Program-made: the position numbers and the translations under genes
Shown here: positions 1-12,582 of the stretch, one piece after another
Layout: every line of letters begins with the position of its first letter
Numbering within the stretch: the first letter of the stretch is position 1
Notes under the pieces: model-generated
Database searches by the model: none
What the model saw: only the letters and a program-made list of their open reading frames with translations
Told to the model about the DNA's origin: nothing
Source: Bryoerythrophyllum caledonicum
Taxonomy: Eukaryota > Streptophyta > Bryopsida > Pottiales > Pottiaceae
Direction of reading: 5' to 3'
NCBI GenBank assembly: GCA_963971425.1
Contig: OZ020518.1
Span: forward strand, 2,430,263-2,494,262
DNA: 64,000 bases

Positions 1-202
1 TTTAGTGTTAACCACACTAATTTATTTAAAAGTGCTATAAGTTTTTACTTTTGATGAATATTTTTACCAACTATGTTAACAATGATCACTCTCTTTAGAT
101 AGTATTGATAGTTGTGCCTTTGGTAAAAATCTTCTTTGAAAGTAAAAAGTTATTGCATTACCAAAAACATTAGTGTGGTTACACTAAATATCATCTTTAG
201 TG
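1..202. mobile_element. TA-flanked MITE, copy 1 (cut by window start)
   Basis: This is the same element as 41675-41890, about 90% identical by eye, and lacks roughly its first 15 bp because the window starts inside it. The right terminal inverted repeat ends CATCTTTAGTG at 202 and is followed by TA (203-204). There is no coding capacity. The sequence right of it matches the PIF-like element at 31.3 kb from its AATGAGATTGC block onward, so this copy appears to be nested in a second MITE. Confidence 0.75.
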
Positions 203-646
203 TAATGAGATTGCTTGAATGTGCCTACATTCAAGTACTTTTGGAGAGTTTTGGCACCAAGGCGACAGACTCTCCAGCAAAACTTGGATTGCCGTTTTTA
301 GTCGACCCAAACTTCCTTCGAGAGTCCGTCAAATTTTTCAATAAAATAATCAAAATCTGACAAGATCTCGACCATTAGATGAAAGAGGCTAAATTGTTTG
401 GGCTTGTTTTTTTTGGCTGATTTTTTGGCTGATTTATATTGACTGATTTTTCTAGGCTGTTTTTTTTTGGCATAATGTTATGTGGTTTGGACTTTGGACT
501 TGGGCTTTGGGGCTTCACACCACAGCTGCCCAAAGGCTTCTGTATATATATATGATTTTTTTAATCCAAAAGTTAGGACTCTCACCATAGTTTGGGCAGA
601 AATTTTGACGGATTGACTCTCGACTCTGCCTGGTGTGAAGCGGCCC
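203..646. mobile_element. PIF/Harbinger-like MITE, partial copy
   Basis: It is homologous to the complete copy at 31253-31858. Shared blocks include TTTTAGTCGACCCAAACT, GACAAGATCT..GACC.TTAGATGAAAGAG, a run of GGCTGATTTTTT units, and GGTTTGGACTTTGGACTTGG. It ends GTGTGAAGCGGCCC at 646. An internal piece of about 70 bp is missing next to the block AATGAGATTGCTTGAATG, and the left terminus lies outside the window beyond the inserted TA-flanked MITE. Confidence 0.6.
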
Positions 647-3238
647 TGAGGCTTGGTGCAACGCTTGACCGGGGTATTTAGGCAAATCCGAGTTAGTATC
701 CACTCTGTCAAGTAAAAGATGTCAGTGTACAACAAAATGCCACTGTAGAAGTCACGACAAAAAGAAATCTAAAGACATTTCCAGGGGCGGCCAGCCCGAA
801 CTTGAGGAAGTAGGGGTGCTGCTGCACAATGACAGTCTGAGGACATGACACACCATGAGCAGAGATTACGTGGTGGCACAAGACACTTCGCACATGGAGT
901 GTTGCCTTGAAGCATGCCAGACATCCTGTTTTAATTAACAACAATCAGTTAATAGAAATGCACTTATTAACGGGCACACATATGACAACCTGATAATAAG
1001 GCTGTGGTATTTTCATGGTTTGCAGTAATGCAGATATTTGTAGCTGAAACAGCTCAGGACATGATTACATTTCACCTAAATAGAAGTAATAAAGGTCCCT
1101 TTACACCTTTCTCCTTCGATTTAGTGGTGAAATCTCAGCATTTATTTGAATTTTCCTGCCACCGATAACCAGGTGAGAAAGGCATTGGGTGCCACATCTC
1201 AAACCTGACTTTGATAATGAGCAACAAGGTGTCCATTCATGACAAAGTAAGAGAGTCTATCATGATTCCTCAGCGAAAACAGGAAAGCTGTATGTGGTAC
1301 TGACATCTGGGTCACAGCCTGCATACCACCAGTGATCAGTTTGTTTTTGTACTTGGTGTCCATGTCTTACTCGGTCAATGTCATGCTTCAAAACCTTCGC
1401 AACCACTTACCAAACTAATTCTCAACTAATTACCTATCATAACCCTGCTTTCCAAACTCCACACATGATGTTTCGTCCAGGGTCTCAGGTGTGGCTGTGC
1501 GTTTAGCTGCCTCATCTTTGCTTCATCTCACATGTATTGATTATGGTTGGCAGATCACCTTCAATGAAGAAAATATAGTACGGTTGATGCTCTGCTTCTT
1601 GTAAGTTAAAAAGATATTCTGATCAAACTTCACTGTCTAATTTCTTATTTCTTCAAGTCTTTTATCTTATTAGAAATATCTCTAAGGAGGCCTTATTTTT
1701 GCTCGTGTTACTATCGAGGGGAAAAGGGGGAAAAAAAAACACCACCAAATTAGGAATACTTGCATTCTATCCCAAAAAATTCACTACAATAAAGTTGAAA
1801 GATAAAAGTGATGAGAGGTTAAGCCTGATAAATATCATTGCGCCCCTTCCCGGAGAGAGCTTTTGGAATATCTTTGAGGCAAGCGGAGGCTACCTGTAGT
1901 GAGTCCAAGCTGGAATGGGTCCAAAAGTTGGGGACATCTAACTAACTTTGGCAGCAGCCATCTGGGGCCAAAAGACGAGCCACCACTTGAATATTGATAT
2001 TCTCTCTCTCCGAGTTTTGGAATTTTAGAAACCTTGCCAGCTTTTCCAACCAGCAAAGGGGTGAAGTCCTTACCGGTATCTACTTAACTTGCAACTTTTG
2101 CTCGGTGGTGTACAAAAAAAGAGAGAGAGAGAGCGAGAGAGAGCAGTAATGATAATCTCGACTAATAAGGTACTGAGAACCAAGAGTCTAAAGCTGCTTC
2201 CACCAGTGCTCCAAATAGATGTCGACGAAGAAGTAGAATTTAGCACGATTCTCATCAACCCCCCGAGCTCTTTAACAGAACCCACTGTTGTAAAGAGATA
2301 CATTCGTGTCAGAAGCCGCTGTGTCATGTTTTTGCAGTCTGGCTTTCCGCGTCGTGACAAAGATTATCCTCTCGATTCAAGAACAAACAAAGATTAGCCA
2401 TCGAGAATCATGACAGTCATGATTCACCACCCCAGATTGGCGCTCTCTTTCACCAGCGTTTCAGACTTATCACATGCGTTTTTCTATCAAGAAACGCGTA
2501 ACCTACATCGACATGCTCTGTAACAGTAACAATCACCAGTCTCTTTCACATGCACACAGATCACCTTCGAAATATGGACTTCGCGGTTACAAGTAGGCAT
2601 CAAACAACAAAGATTAGCTTTTTGTAGTCCGAATCAACCAATTCCTCTCATGCAACTGTCACATAATGTATTCAATAGCTCTGTGTTTGGCTTGTCACTG
2701 AGCTTCAGAGCAACAACACATTGAGAAGCATTGTCAGAAGCTGCAAGACTATACAGAGACATGGAAACACGAAGACAGAGGCAAGTAAAGTACGATAATT
2801 CGGCATTTTGGTTTTTCTTTCGTATCGTACAACAAAAGGGGAGTAGAATCTCTGACTACTTGTAGAGTCTTGTACCTACTACCTATCTCCCAGTCTATCT
2901 CAACCACGAGCATTGGCGCTCATTACCAACAACTCCTGTTAATGTATACTCAGCTCATGGTAAACCATGCACTACCATAAAATAATCTATCTACTCATGC
3001 CCAGCAGTTCAGCTCGCGCCGACTCGGCAAAGAAACGCTACAAAATTTGGTGGCGAGCCACGGAAGGCAAAAAAAGAGATGGCTCATAATAACTGGAAGG
3101 GTATGTTACCTCGCATCCCCGAGTTCGAGGACAGTCGTCAGGTTACCGTGTAAAAATGGTGCTCCAGAATGAGGAGGAAACTCAAATCAAAACCGGAAAG
3201 AACAGGAAAATATCAAAACTAGAGAGCCAACAATTCTC
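647..3238. other. Gene-free stretch
   Basis: Only short open frames without recognisable domains are present. A purine tract, A7 followed by (GA)n with one interruption, lies at about 2113-2144. The last few hundred bases form the 3' flank of the CRF gene. No RNA gene, terminal repeat or other structure was seen. Confidence 0.5.
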
Positions 3239-4495
3239 TTACGCGACGAGGATGTCTGCGCTCGTGAACCAGTCCAAGCTCTCGGTCTGCTCCGGACCGA
3301 AGGCGAGGTCCTCTTCAAGAAAATCAAATCCGGCGGAAAAGTCGAGCATGTCCGCGCCGTCTGTGCCTTCACAGCCAGGAAAGTCGAACAAGAAGTCGTC
3401 CGAGAGGAAAACTTCCCCGAGGTCGCACGCAGGACTGTCCGACTCGGAGTGAGAGCTCTCAGAGTCGGAAGAACTCTCAGACGTTCCTGCGAAGAACGTT
3501 TCGGCGACATCGCTAGAGGACGTCGGTTCGCACGCCGTGAGGCTGGAACACGGCGACGGCGAGCCGGAGGCAGAAGGCGAGCACATAAAATACTCGTCAC
3601 TCAGATTCTCGAACAAGACGTCGTCGTTCAGGAGGTCGTCCTCAATGTGAGCGCCGAACGTCCGCATTTGCTCTTCCTCGGCGTCAATGCGCTCTACCTC
3701 CACCGCGCACAGAGGCGAAGACGAAGTGACAGCAGCACCAGCCTCGCAGCGGGCGGGCGCAACCTCCTTCTTCGCCGGCGCGGCTTCTTTCTTCACGTCC
3801 TTCGCGAGCACCTCGCCAGATTGCTCCGCGTCACTGAAATTCGTGTGCGCCTGCGGCCCGCGAATCTCCCGCGCGGCTCTATCATAGGCCTGCGCAGCCT
3901 GCTCGGCCGTGTCGTACGTCCCGAGCCACAGCCGCACGCCCTTACTCGGGTCGCGAATCTCCGCCGCCCACTTCCCCCAGGGCCGTTGCCTCACGCCTCT
4001 GTACTTATGAGGCTTCCCGCCCGCCACCGGCGCCACAACAGGAGCTCGCTTCGCCACCGCCCTGCTCGCCTTCGCCTTCTCACCCTTCTTCTCCACCACG
4101 GTTTTCGTCTTCGGCTGCTCATAGAAGCTCGCAGTCTCCTCATCCTCCACAGGACTCGCGTAGCTCACGGAGCACTGCATTACCACGCTCTGCACCTCCG
4201 GCTCGTCGTCCAGCTCGCTGTCCACCCCCTCGTTCTCCTCCTCCTCCACAACCTCCTCCCCTGCCGCCATCTCCACATGAATCTCATGCACGAGCCGCCG
4301 CTGCGAATTCCTCCTCCCATCCTCCTCGTCGCTCGACGAGTCCGTCGCGTCCGGGTCCGTACATATCACTCGCACTCTCTTCGAACTCACCTGCCTCACT
4401 CTCCTCCTCTCCCTCACGCACTCCTCGTCCGACGAAGAAGAGCTACAATACTCCCGCTTCACCGCCATCACATTACTCTTCCGCTTACCCTGCAT
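3239..4495 (-). CDS. AP2/ERF transcription factor, cytokinin response factor (CRF) type
   Basis: A single uninterrupted frame encodes 418 residues. Residues about 40-59 form the CRF (N-terminal) domain, with the signature [16 protein letters not shown]. Residues about 164-220 are one AP2/ERF DNA-binding domain ([19 protein letters not shown]...[20 protein letters not shown]), with the Ala and Asp residues typical of the ERF rather than the DREB class. N-terminal serine/acidic runs and a C-terminal half rich in Asp, Glu, Ser and Phe look like activation regions. In the family these nuclear proteins bind GCC-box-like DNA and act in cytokinin and development responses downstream of two-component signalling. 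The coding region is GC-rich compared with the surrounding DNA. The start is the first ATG after the TATA box; a second in-frame Met at residue 10 is an alternative. The exact CRF clade cannot be assigned here. Confidence 0.9.
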   Translation of the reverse strand: MQGKRKSNVMAVKREYCSSSSSDEECVRERRRVRQVSSKRVRVICTDPDATDSSSDEEDGRRNSQRRLVHEIHVEMAAGEEVVEEEENEGVDSELDDEPEVQSVVMQCSVSYASPVEDEETASFYEQPKTKTVVEKKGEKAKASRAVAKRAPVVAPVAGGKPHKYRGVRQRPWGKWAAEIRDPSKGVRLWLGTYDTAEQAAQAYDRAAREIRGPQAHTNFSDAEQSGEVLAKDVKKEAAPAKKEVAPARCEAGAAVTSSSPLCAVEVERIDAEEEQMRTFGAHIEDDLLNDDVLFENLSDEYFMCSPSASGSPSPCSSLTACEPTSSSDVAETFFAGTSESSSDSESSHSESDSPACDLGEVFLSDDFLFDFPGCEGTDGADMLDFSAGFDFLEEDLAFGPEQTESLDWFTSADILVA

Positions 4496-4734
4496 TCTGG
4501 AAGAAGAAAAAAAAAACCACCCTCCTCAACGTCTAGATCAAATTCTTCATTCCTCTCGTAGCGCGTCTTCTAGCAATAGTTCTTCCTCCCTCTCACTCGC
4601 TGCTGCTGGCTGCTGTCGCGCTTCTTTGATGTTGGAGGGGACACAAGACAGCAGAGCTGGTCTGTGGCGCACTTGCAGTGATGATGAGCGTGGGTGGGCG
4701 GAGTGGAAGAGTGGCGGCCAGTCTTTCCGTGCGC

Positions 4735-4744
4735 TATATATAAA
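4735..4744 (-). promoter_or_regulatory. Probable TATA box of the CRF gene
   Basis: On the minus strand the sequence reads CCCTTTATATATAGC about 240 bp upstream of the CRF start codon. This leaves room for a 5' UTR of roughly 200 bases. No other TATA-like run as good lies between it and the ATG. Confidence 0.55.
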
Positions 4745-5087
4745 GGGTAGTACCTGCTCATGTACCGCGCCCCTTGGCTGGTCTGGCGAAGGTAAATTCC
4801 GCTTCTTGACAGGTAGATCTACGTGTGGGGTACATCCTTTGCCTTATTTATACCATTTTCTATTACAATAATATCTGCTTCCACAACACGCTGAGCGCAA
4901 TTCGGCTCCTGATTTTATTTTGTTTCTGTCGTGTGGTTTTTTTCCTTTTAATATTTTTTGGTTTTAGGTTGTTCAATGTGTGACTTATTCTGGGATAGTA
5001 AACCGCGCTTCGTTTCAGGAACATCTCATCAGTCACGGAAGGGGCCATGACTTATTGATTTTCCTGTTTTTTTTTTCTCTCTTTTTT

Positions 5088-5180
5088 AAGAAGAAGATGA
5101 ACTCCGGTTCTTGAAGGGGCCCCGGAGTGAATAAGTGTCTATTCGTTCCACCACTAAATCCATGTCCACCGAGCTCTTTT
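5088..5180 (-). repeat. Probable diverged 3' fragment of the tRNA-like SINE
   Basis: It resembles the tail of the SINE copies near 17.1 and 21.1 kb: AAGAAGA..GAACTC.GGT, then ..GTGAATA..GTGT..TTCGTTC. The tRNA-like head is absent. The flanking DNA (4800-5087 and 5181-5432) shows no gene. Confidence 0.35.
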
Positions 5181-5432
5181 TTTACCTTTCAGGTAAGGGA
5201 TGATGGAGTCCATGTTGCACTAATAAAAAAAAGTTAGAGAACTTGGAGTATCAGTGCAAAACTATCAATATTAGTTGTAATGGGTAACCATAAAGAGGGA
5301 CAATGACTTGGTTGACGATGTTTGTGGGAGCAAAATCTGTGAGTAAATTTGTGGTGAGATATGTTTTTATCTTGGTTTTTGTGAAACTAATGGAGTATTT
5401 TTTTAAGAATGATTTCTCTCTCTCTAAGGCAC

Positions 5433-5590
5433 TTTATGGGAATCTCTACTCTATTAATTGAAAATTGCTAAGGTGAACTTTTTGAGAATGTAATGGTAGG
5501 ATCTTCTTCCAAACTTTTGAGAGGACGTGGTAAACAGAACTTGTGAATTTGGACCATACGAATTGAAAGACAATTGCAGTCAAAGTGAAA
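5433..5590 (-). repeat. Dispersed repeat R1, copy 1
   Basis: The reverse complement matches 7256-7392 and about 10615-10800, sharing GACTGCAAT, a TATGGTCCAAATT-like block, GAAGAAGATCCTACCATTAC and ATTCTCAAA..GTTCA. No coding capacity or clear terminal repeats were seen. Confidence 0.55.
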
Positions 5591-7255
5591 GGACTTGTAC
5601 CCGAAAGGAGCACTTGGTTCGCCAGGGATAATACATGTATGTTTTCTAGCATGGTCGAGGAGAAAAACTACAGCCAGCATTCTTTCACAAATGGAAAAAG
5701 TTGGATTCTAGAATGTGGATATCCAAGGGCAGGCTGGTTGTGTATTCAGGGCAATGGGGCATATGCAATACCATTGCAGAAATTAGGACTGATTATTGTG
5801 CATGCAATGTTGTTGTCATCGGAGGTCTTTGGCACAAAATGGGAATGGCCAGGTAATGGGCACATTCGCATCTGTTTGCAGCTTTGCTTGGTTGTAGAAT
5901 TTACTTCATTCTAGGCGAAACTGGTGCAAAACAAGGAATAGTGTTTGCCAAAAGCAGGCAATTTTGTATCTAAGATATTAGGGGCATGTCACAGTGTCTC
6001 CCTTGAGGTAACTACCTCATGCTCAGATCATGTATGGATTCTGGAGCTCTTGAAGCTTGGAGAGGACAAGAAAGTGTCCAGGAAATGAGCCAGTTGAAAA
6101 TAGATGCAAGTAATTTCTTAAATGTTAGGCTCGGGAACAAAAACTACTATTACAGAAGAAGTCAATTCAGCTCCACCACTACATGTAGAAGCAACTCCAG
6201 AAGGTTGTGCTGGGACCCCACAAAAAGATATAGAAACTGGCCACTTCACTTTAGTAGGGTGAATCTTCCATCTGATGCACCATCCCTTATGACTTCAAGA
6301 TTATTAATAGAAGTTGGTGTCAATCAAGAGGCAGTACTGTGAAATTTGTGCAGCCTAACATGTTAAAGAGATTGAATGTGCATGGCTCATCAATGCGGGT
6401 TAAGCCTTAATAAGGTCAGAGATGACCCCATGTTAACGGATGTTGGGGGAGAGATTTCTGAACCTTCAAAAATCTTGCAGCAAGTTGCCGAATAGAAAAT
6501 GTTTCAACAGCACAGAAATTATGTAACTTAACCAACATCAGATTCGGGTTATTTTCATTTTACTTTGAAGCAATTAATATATTTTTAATATAAATTCCAA
6601 AGCATACATGAATCATGTTTGGGATTGGCCTTTGATCAATCACATGCAATTGGAAAATAAGTATCCTGTGAAATCTGTGGGAGATGTAGTTATCTGAAAA
6701 GTACTTATAACTTAGGGTACGTACCATGAGTTTGGATAAGGAAGGGGACTTGTCAAGCTTGGTGACACGGTTTTGTAAATGCCACACCAAAAGACTGGAA
6801 GAGACAATGTCAGACTGAGATTTTGCAAACTAAATGAAAGTTACAAAGGACCAGATGGGCTCGGTAAGCTTTGGCTCCCTTATTAATAAATCAAAATGAT
6901 GAAAATTTTCAAACCATCTTTCCAATAGTATAAACTTTTTCATTGATAGGGACAACCTTATGAGTTATGACCTTGGCCGCTAGTACGGTACTTGCAATGG
7001 AGGCAATGAATTCCTAAGTGACCAAGCATCCAAGACTTTGAACAAGAACATCTTTGATTTCTTGTCAACAATTACATCCTTTCCATCCATCAATTTTTCT
7101 GAAAACTATTTACCATCTTGTAACTTACATGTGGAGATAATTCAAATAATTTTAGCATCTCCTATAAATCAATGTCCAACTTTGAAGTAAATATTTCCTT
7201 TTAGAATATGGAATTCTAGAGAATACCCCAAGTGTCTGTTCAAGAAACATAAATT
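5591..7255. other. Gene-free stretch
   Basis: Frames of about 109 and 107 codons at 5585-5914 and 6019-6342 have no recognisable domain or coding signature. Neither terminal repeats nor RNA genes were seen. Confidence 0.4.
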
Positions 7256-7392
7256 TTCACTTGGACTGCAATCATCTTTCAATCCGTATGGTCCAAATTT
7301 ACAAATCTTTATAACATCATCTCATACAAGTTTAGAAGAAGATCCTACCATTACATTCTCAAAGGGTTCATCTTGGCAATTCCTCTAAATGC
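7256..7392 (+). repeat. Dispersed repeat R1, copy 2
   Basis: Same block as 5433-5590 in the opposite orientation, ending ..TCTCAAAGGGTTCATCTTGGCAATTCCTCTAAA-like sequence. It lies just outside the larger TTAA-flanked element. Confidence 0.55.
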
Positions 7393-7455
7393 TACAGGGG
7401 TAAAATGATGTTTCTTCTAACTTGTGGAACATGGGATGGAAAAGGATTAACCCTT

Positions 7456-8060
7456 TTAGGCCGAACGACCATATATGGGTCGTTTTGGCACAAGAACCAT
7501 CGTAGCAACCACCTCAATGGGGGAAAAAAAAATATACCATGTCTTAGAGGTGGAGGAAGATGGGATGTGTTGAGACCATCCCCACCGCAATCGATGAAAG
7601 CATAAGCGAGCTATAGTGATTTCCATGAAACGAGTTTGTTGGTTTTTGTGGTGAAATGTACCCAGGACGTGGATATCATTCTGCATGATCTGGAAAACTC
7701 GTAGATTCTCACAGGCCAGAAAAAGCTCATCGGCCTTAAGGTGGGGGGGAGGCGGAGGCATGATGATGCCTTGGAGAGCGAGCAAAGCAGGACAGAGGCG
7801 AGGCCACCTTCTGCACCGGCGCGCTTCCAAGGCCAAAATAAGGAGGCCACTGCCACATTCCCCGAGGAGCCGTCACCCCCAAATAGCTTCGGGAACGCAC
7901 CGCGGGGAACCGGGGAACGCGTATGCGCAGAAACGTGTGAGCACGGACGAATTTGTGTCCAAGAGGAGAAGTTGGTGGGTCGAAAGGTTTTCCATTTTCG
8001 GAGTTTTCCTATTATAGACAGTTCTGGTTCTTTTGTTTGTTGCTCGGCCGTTGTAGCCAT
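7456..8060 (-). pseudogene. GC-rich gene-like fragment inside a TTAA-flanked element
   Basis: On the minus strand an ATG at 8060 opens a frame beginning MATTAEQQTKEPELS. A second frame downstream contains a protein-like stretch, HLKADELFLACENLRVFQI, which runs into HVLGTFHHKN. The two would need a frame change or splicing to join. The G+C content is far above that of the surrounding element. This looks like a host gene piece captured by a transposon, but I do not recognise the protein and homology cannot be tested here. The overlapping plus-strand frame of 225 codons (7741-8418) has no recognisable features. Confidence 0.3.
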
Positions 8061-8500
8061 TTCCTCGTCATGGGACTTTGCTCCCTCTTCCCATGATCCT
8101 CCTGCCGGAGCTTATTTTATTCTTCTCTTCTCCCTCATTCGACACGACCTCCACCGACTTGTGTGTGCGCCACTACCTTCCGCAGGGCAGAGTGGCAGAA
8201 TCTCCACCACTTTTCACCTCCTTTCTTACTTTCACCCTTTAACGCCCAGGTTATATTTCTCGAGGACCAAGATCTTTTTCTTTAACATAACTTTTATGGA
8301 ACTACAATGCCTAATTTTAGTATCCAACCTTGCAAAATTGAACTCATACCATGACCTCAATTTTCGGGGAAAATTTGCACAACTTCCGACTATTGATGGA
8401 ATAGATTACAGTGTTTAAAGCTACAATATATTAGAGTTTTCCTGAAAGTGCTTCACGAAGAGGCAAGCCATGAGGGATATGGTGCCAGACCGTATGAGAT

Positions 8501-9452
8501 TTAATCCCTGTAGGACCAAGTGTCAAAAATGGGCTTTATGAAAGTTCGGTCAGGTTCCTCGAGTGTAAATTTCCAACATTCCAATTTGAAATTTTTATTG
8601 TAGAAGGACATTACTAAGACCTTAATGGGCGAACAATTTTTCCCTAAATCCGCCATTTAATGAAAAAGTTAATAGGTTTTGAATTTCAAATGGGAGAGCG
8701 GGCACTTCGAGCACCTCCAAAAAGTTCTACTAGGACACTCTGTTGAATGTGAGTTTTTCAATACTAGCAAGTAATATTATTTCCCTTCACATTGTCCAAA
8801 AAAAGATATTGTCTTTAGTGAAAAACAACATATTATCACAAGTCAAACATTTTCATACATTGTCACACATTGTCAGGCAAGGTACCAAAAAAACTTCTAC
8901 TTTTCAACATAAAACTTAGAGATCTTCATATTTTTTACTTTTAATTTTTTCTACAACAATATGTGGTGTAAGCCTTCCTATTGACCATTCGGATTATCAA
9001 TTTAAAACATATTTACTTCACAAAAAATTAAAGCATGAATTGGCAAATTTTGAACCTCAATTCCTTGCACAATTGTTTTGAATATGCTACACTCCTCCTC
9101 TGCCTCTAAAAATTGGTGAGTGAGGAACTAATATCATGCTTAACAAGATGGTAATGGATTGAGACCTTGTATAGTGCAAAAAGTTGACACCAAGTGAAGT
9201 CAAAGTCTGCTGATCCACTGAACGCAGGGAAGAAAATGAACCATTTGCTTGACTTCAAACACTATAATCTTTTAATCCGTGCGGTCAAAGTTTATGAAAA
9301 TTTGAGAGTATGTTTCTTAAGAAGTCTTAATTGGGGTTTCTAAGGTCAAAACTAGAAATGAAAGTAATTTTTTCCTTCTTTATTTATTGCACTAGAATCC
9401 AACAATTTGAAGTGTTTTTGGTGTTTTATTGTCATGGTACCTGAGGGGTTAA
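8501..9452. mobile_element. TTAA-flanked 0.95-kb MITE, copy a
   Basis: The left end is TTAATCCCTGTAGGACCAAG and the right end, reverse-complemented, is TTAACCCCTCAGGTACCATG. It has the same length and order as copy b (11628-12582). There is no coding frame. It sits inside the larger element 7447-10300. Confidence 0.75.
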
Positions 9453-9489
9453 AATGGAAAGAAAGAGAGCATGAGGAAGTTCATATCCT

Positions 9490-9680
9490 TTTTTCTTTTT
9501 TGATCCAATGAAATGCTTGCCAATCGATGCGCTTGGGCCCTGCCCCATGCAAGCTAAAGCTCCCCCATAGCATCCTAAGTTCTCAAGGAGTTGACTAATG
9601 TTCCCCTACACCTTTCCCAAGCCAAGTCACCATGTGCATGTGGTCCCAATTACTAACGTAAGACCCTAAGATTTAAGGTG
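9490..9680 (+). repeat. Dispersed repeat R2
   Basis: It includes CCATGCAAGCTAAAGCTCCC and AAGTCACCATGTGCATGTGG. It matches 37150-37300 at about 85% by eye, and parts of 10520-10930. No terminal repeats were identified. Confidence 0.55.
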
Positions 9681-10300
9681 ACTTTCCAGTGTATTTTTGT
9701 GACTTTGAGGAAATCTCTATTGGTAATGAAAATTGTGGACTTTGGAAGGTATACTACTTTATCTATCACTAGATTCTGGCAAGATGTTTTGTACTTTGAA
9801 TAAAAGAGGTTCACATGTGCACTAGCTCGATAGCTTCGCATTGACATATCATACGCGAAGAAAACATTTATTCATGATTAGTGATGATTTTTTTTATACT
9901 TTTGTCCATTAGATTGTATACAAAAAATTTCTAAACTTATACAAGTTAACAAGAAAGTTTTGTATGCGATGAGAGAGATCAACAATCACAAAACGATGAA
10001 GAATCTCCAAATGACAAATTTCAATCAAAACTTTAGACCAAGATCATTTTGCATGTGTATGAAATACAACATAGTATGCGGCATGGTATTCATTGTATTT
10101 TAGTGTATTTGATGTATTGTGTGTTGTACTCCGAGCTTTTCCATGAGTTTTATAACTCCAAATCATGATTTTCTTTTTGGAGAGTGTTCATGTAATGTCA
10201 AATTCAAATTTTACAGCCAAAATCCTCATGGATATCATGCAAATTGAGTTTTAACACCTCCATAGTCCTATTTTGGGTCTCCTGGGCATTAAAGGGTTAA

Positions 10301-11627
10301 GGACGATGGTTGAATCTGTCGTTGCAAGAATCTACAAGGATCGTAGATTATGTTGACGAAATCTATGACCTTAGATTCTTGTAGCGACCAAATTCGACCA
10401 TTGTCTTTAAAGGGTTTTCCTTGTTAAATATGAATTTGAGTAAGAGGGAAGAAGGCGGCTCAAATTCTTGGTACCATGGAGTAAATAAATGAAAATGGGA
10501 GGGTGAGATTTCAATACGGCAAAGAGATTTCTTTTTTTGCACTAATGAAATGTATCGCCATCAATGTTCTTTAGCCCTACCCAATGCAAGTTGACTTCTA
10601 AAGGATTAAGTGTACCTACAAGGTACAAAAATCAACTTTGACTGCAATTATTTTTTAATAAGTACGGTCAAAATTCACAATTGTTTTACTTCATTGTCTC
10701 ACACAAGTTTAGAAGAAGATCCTATGGTTACATTCCCAAAAAGTTCATCTTGGCAGTTTTTAATGAATGGAGTAGAAATTCCTCTAAAATGTCTTGGTTT
10801 TTGAGGGGCTAAAGGTCCCCCATGGTACTCTATGTTCTTGACTAGCTGACCAATAGTTCCCTTACATCTTTTTTAAGCCAAGTCACCCTATCTATATGGT
10901 CCTAGTTACTAACATAAGACCATAATGTAAGGGGTGACATATAGGGTGACCCCCTTCCACTTTCATGAAACTCTTTTATAACCTCTCCTTATTTGTTCTC
11001 AAAGGCGGCTTCAACTACTTGGAACTTGAGTTTAGAAACCATTAGGTTCTTTCCATTGATCCATTAGTTATTGTGCGAAAAAAATTAATAGTATAATAAA
11101 TCAACAAAGTGGTATCTTATTGAAACTTTGGTTGAATTCACAAACACCTCAAATGTAGGCACAATATCAATCATTTTTTATAATTGGGGTAATTTAATCC
11201 ACAAATAATACGAATTTTGTTTTGTAATGTGTAATTGTTGAAACTTGTGTATGGAACAACCATGAAAATTGTGTTTGTTTCACATTAAGCTCACACTTGC
11301 AAAATAGGTGTTAAAATAAAACAATAGTTATTGGTGGGAAGTCTGTTCTAAATTGAATAAATTAGTGGTGTAGATGTACCTTTCAAAACCATGTGACCAA
11401 CAACTCTTGTGAAGAAGGTAGTTAAACATAAATTTGAACTCTATGTCATGTAAATTACAACGAGGCCAATGTGTATTAATATGTTACATATTATACAAAT
11501 GAAGATGTGTTTGTCTCATATCACATTTTTAGAGAGGAACCCACAGTCAAAGATCTTCAAACAATTGGCAATTAAAGATGGATGGTTGTGGTATTGGGCT
11601 ATCCATGTGGAGTTGGAATTGAATTTC
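10301..11627. repeat. Repeat-rich, gene-free stretch
   Basis: About 10520-10930 is a diverged R2 copy interrupted by an R1 copy (about 10610-10800), another nested arrangement. The remainder, 10931-11627, has no gene or recognisable structure. Confidence 0.45.
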
Positions 11628-12582
11628 TTAACCCCTAAAGGACCAAGTGTCCAAAAAGGTCCATTTTGAAAGTTCGGTCAGGTTCCTATGGTGTCAATTT
11701 CCAACATTCTTCTTTGAAATTTTTACCGTAGAAAGACATTACAAAGACCTTAGTGGGAAAACAATTTTTTCCTAAATTGGACATTTGATGAAAAAGTTAT
11801 AGGGTTTTGAATTTTAAATGGGGAGGGCGGGCACCTCGGGCACCTCCAAAAACTTTTGATAGGACACTCTATTGAAAGTGAGATTTTCAGTACTTGCAAG
11901 TAATATTATTTCCCTTCATGTTGTCAAAAAAAAGTTCTTGTCTTTAGTGGAAAATAGCATACTAACCCGAGTCAAACATTTTCACACATTGTCACTCATT
12001 GTCGGGCAAGGTACCAAAAAAACTTCTTCTTTTCCACATAAAACCTAGAGATCTTCATATTTTTCACTTTTTATTTGTTCCACATCAATATGTAATGTAA
12101 ACCTTCATATCAACCATTCGGATTATCAATCGAAAACATATTAAGTTAAATAAATAAATAAAGTGTGAATTAACAAATTTCGAACCTCCACTCCTTGTAC
12201 ACTTGTTTTGAATATGCTACACCCGGTCTCTACCTCTAAAAATTGATGTGTAAGGATCTAACATCATGCTTAACAAGATGGTAATATATTTAGACCTTGT
12301 GTAGTGAAACTTTTTGACACCAACTGAAGTCAAAGTCTGCTAATCCACTAAACGCAGGGAAGAACATGAACCATTTGCTTGACTTCAAACACTATAATCT
12401 TTCAATCCGTGCGGTCAAAGTTTATGAAATGTTGTACATGTATTACTTAATAGGCCTTTATTGAGATCCTACGGTCAGGATTAAAAATCGAAGTTTTTGT
12501 TACCTTCTTCATTCATTGCACTAGAATCCATTCATTTTGAAGTGTTTTTGGTGTAAAATTGTCTTGGTACCTTAGGGGTTAA
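11628..12582. mobile_element. TTAA-flanked 0.95-kb MITE, copy b
   Basis: This is the best-preserved copy of its subtype. The left end is TTAACCCCTAAAGGACCAAG and the right end, reverse-complemented, is TTAACCCCTAAGGTACCAAG. TTAA is present at both ends and the flanking bases beyond it differ between copies, as expected for a TTAA target duplication. No open frame of transposase size exists. Confidence 0.8.

Larger units (their letters stand above)
7447..10300. mobile_element. Larger TTAA-flanked element hosting a nested copy
   Basis: The left end reads TTAACCCTTTTAGGCC (7447) and the right end, reverse-complemented, reads TTAACCCTTTAATGCC (10300). The termini are thus TTAA followed by CCCTTT, similar to but distinct from the 0.93-kb family. 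Inside lie a GC-rich gene-like fragment (7456-8060) and a whole copy of the smaller family (8501-9452). No transposase gene is visible. The pairing of these two ends is inferred from the matching termini; the interval may also contain unrelated insertions. Confidence 0.45.

Noticed and set aside
3449-4561. 370-codon frame antisense to the CRF gene, plus frames at 3187-3600 and 3687-3887
   Set aside because: Arg/Leu/His-rich mirror of a GC-rich coding sequence; the minus-strand frame has clear AP2 and CRF domains.
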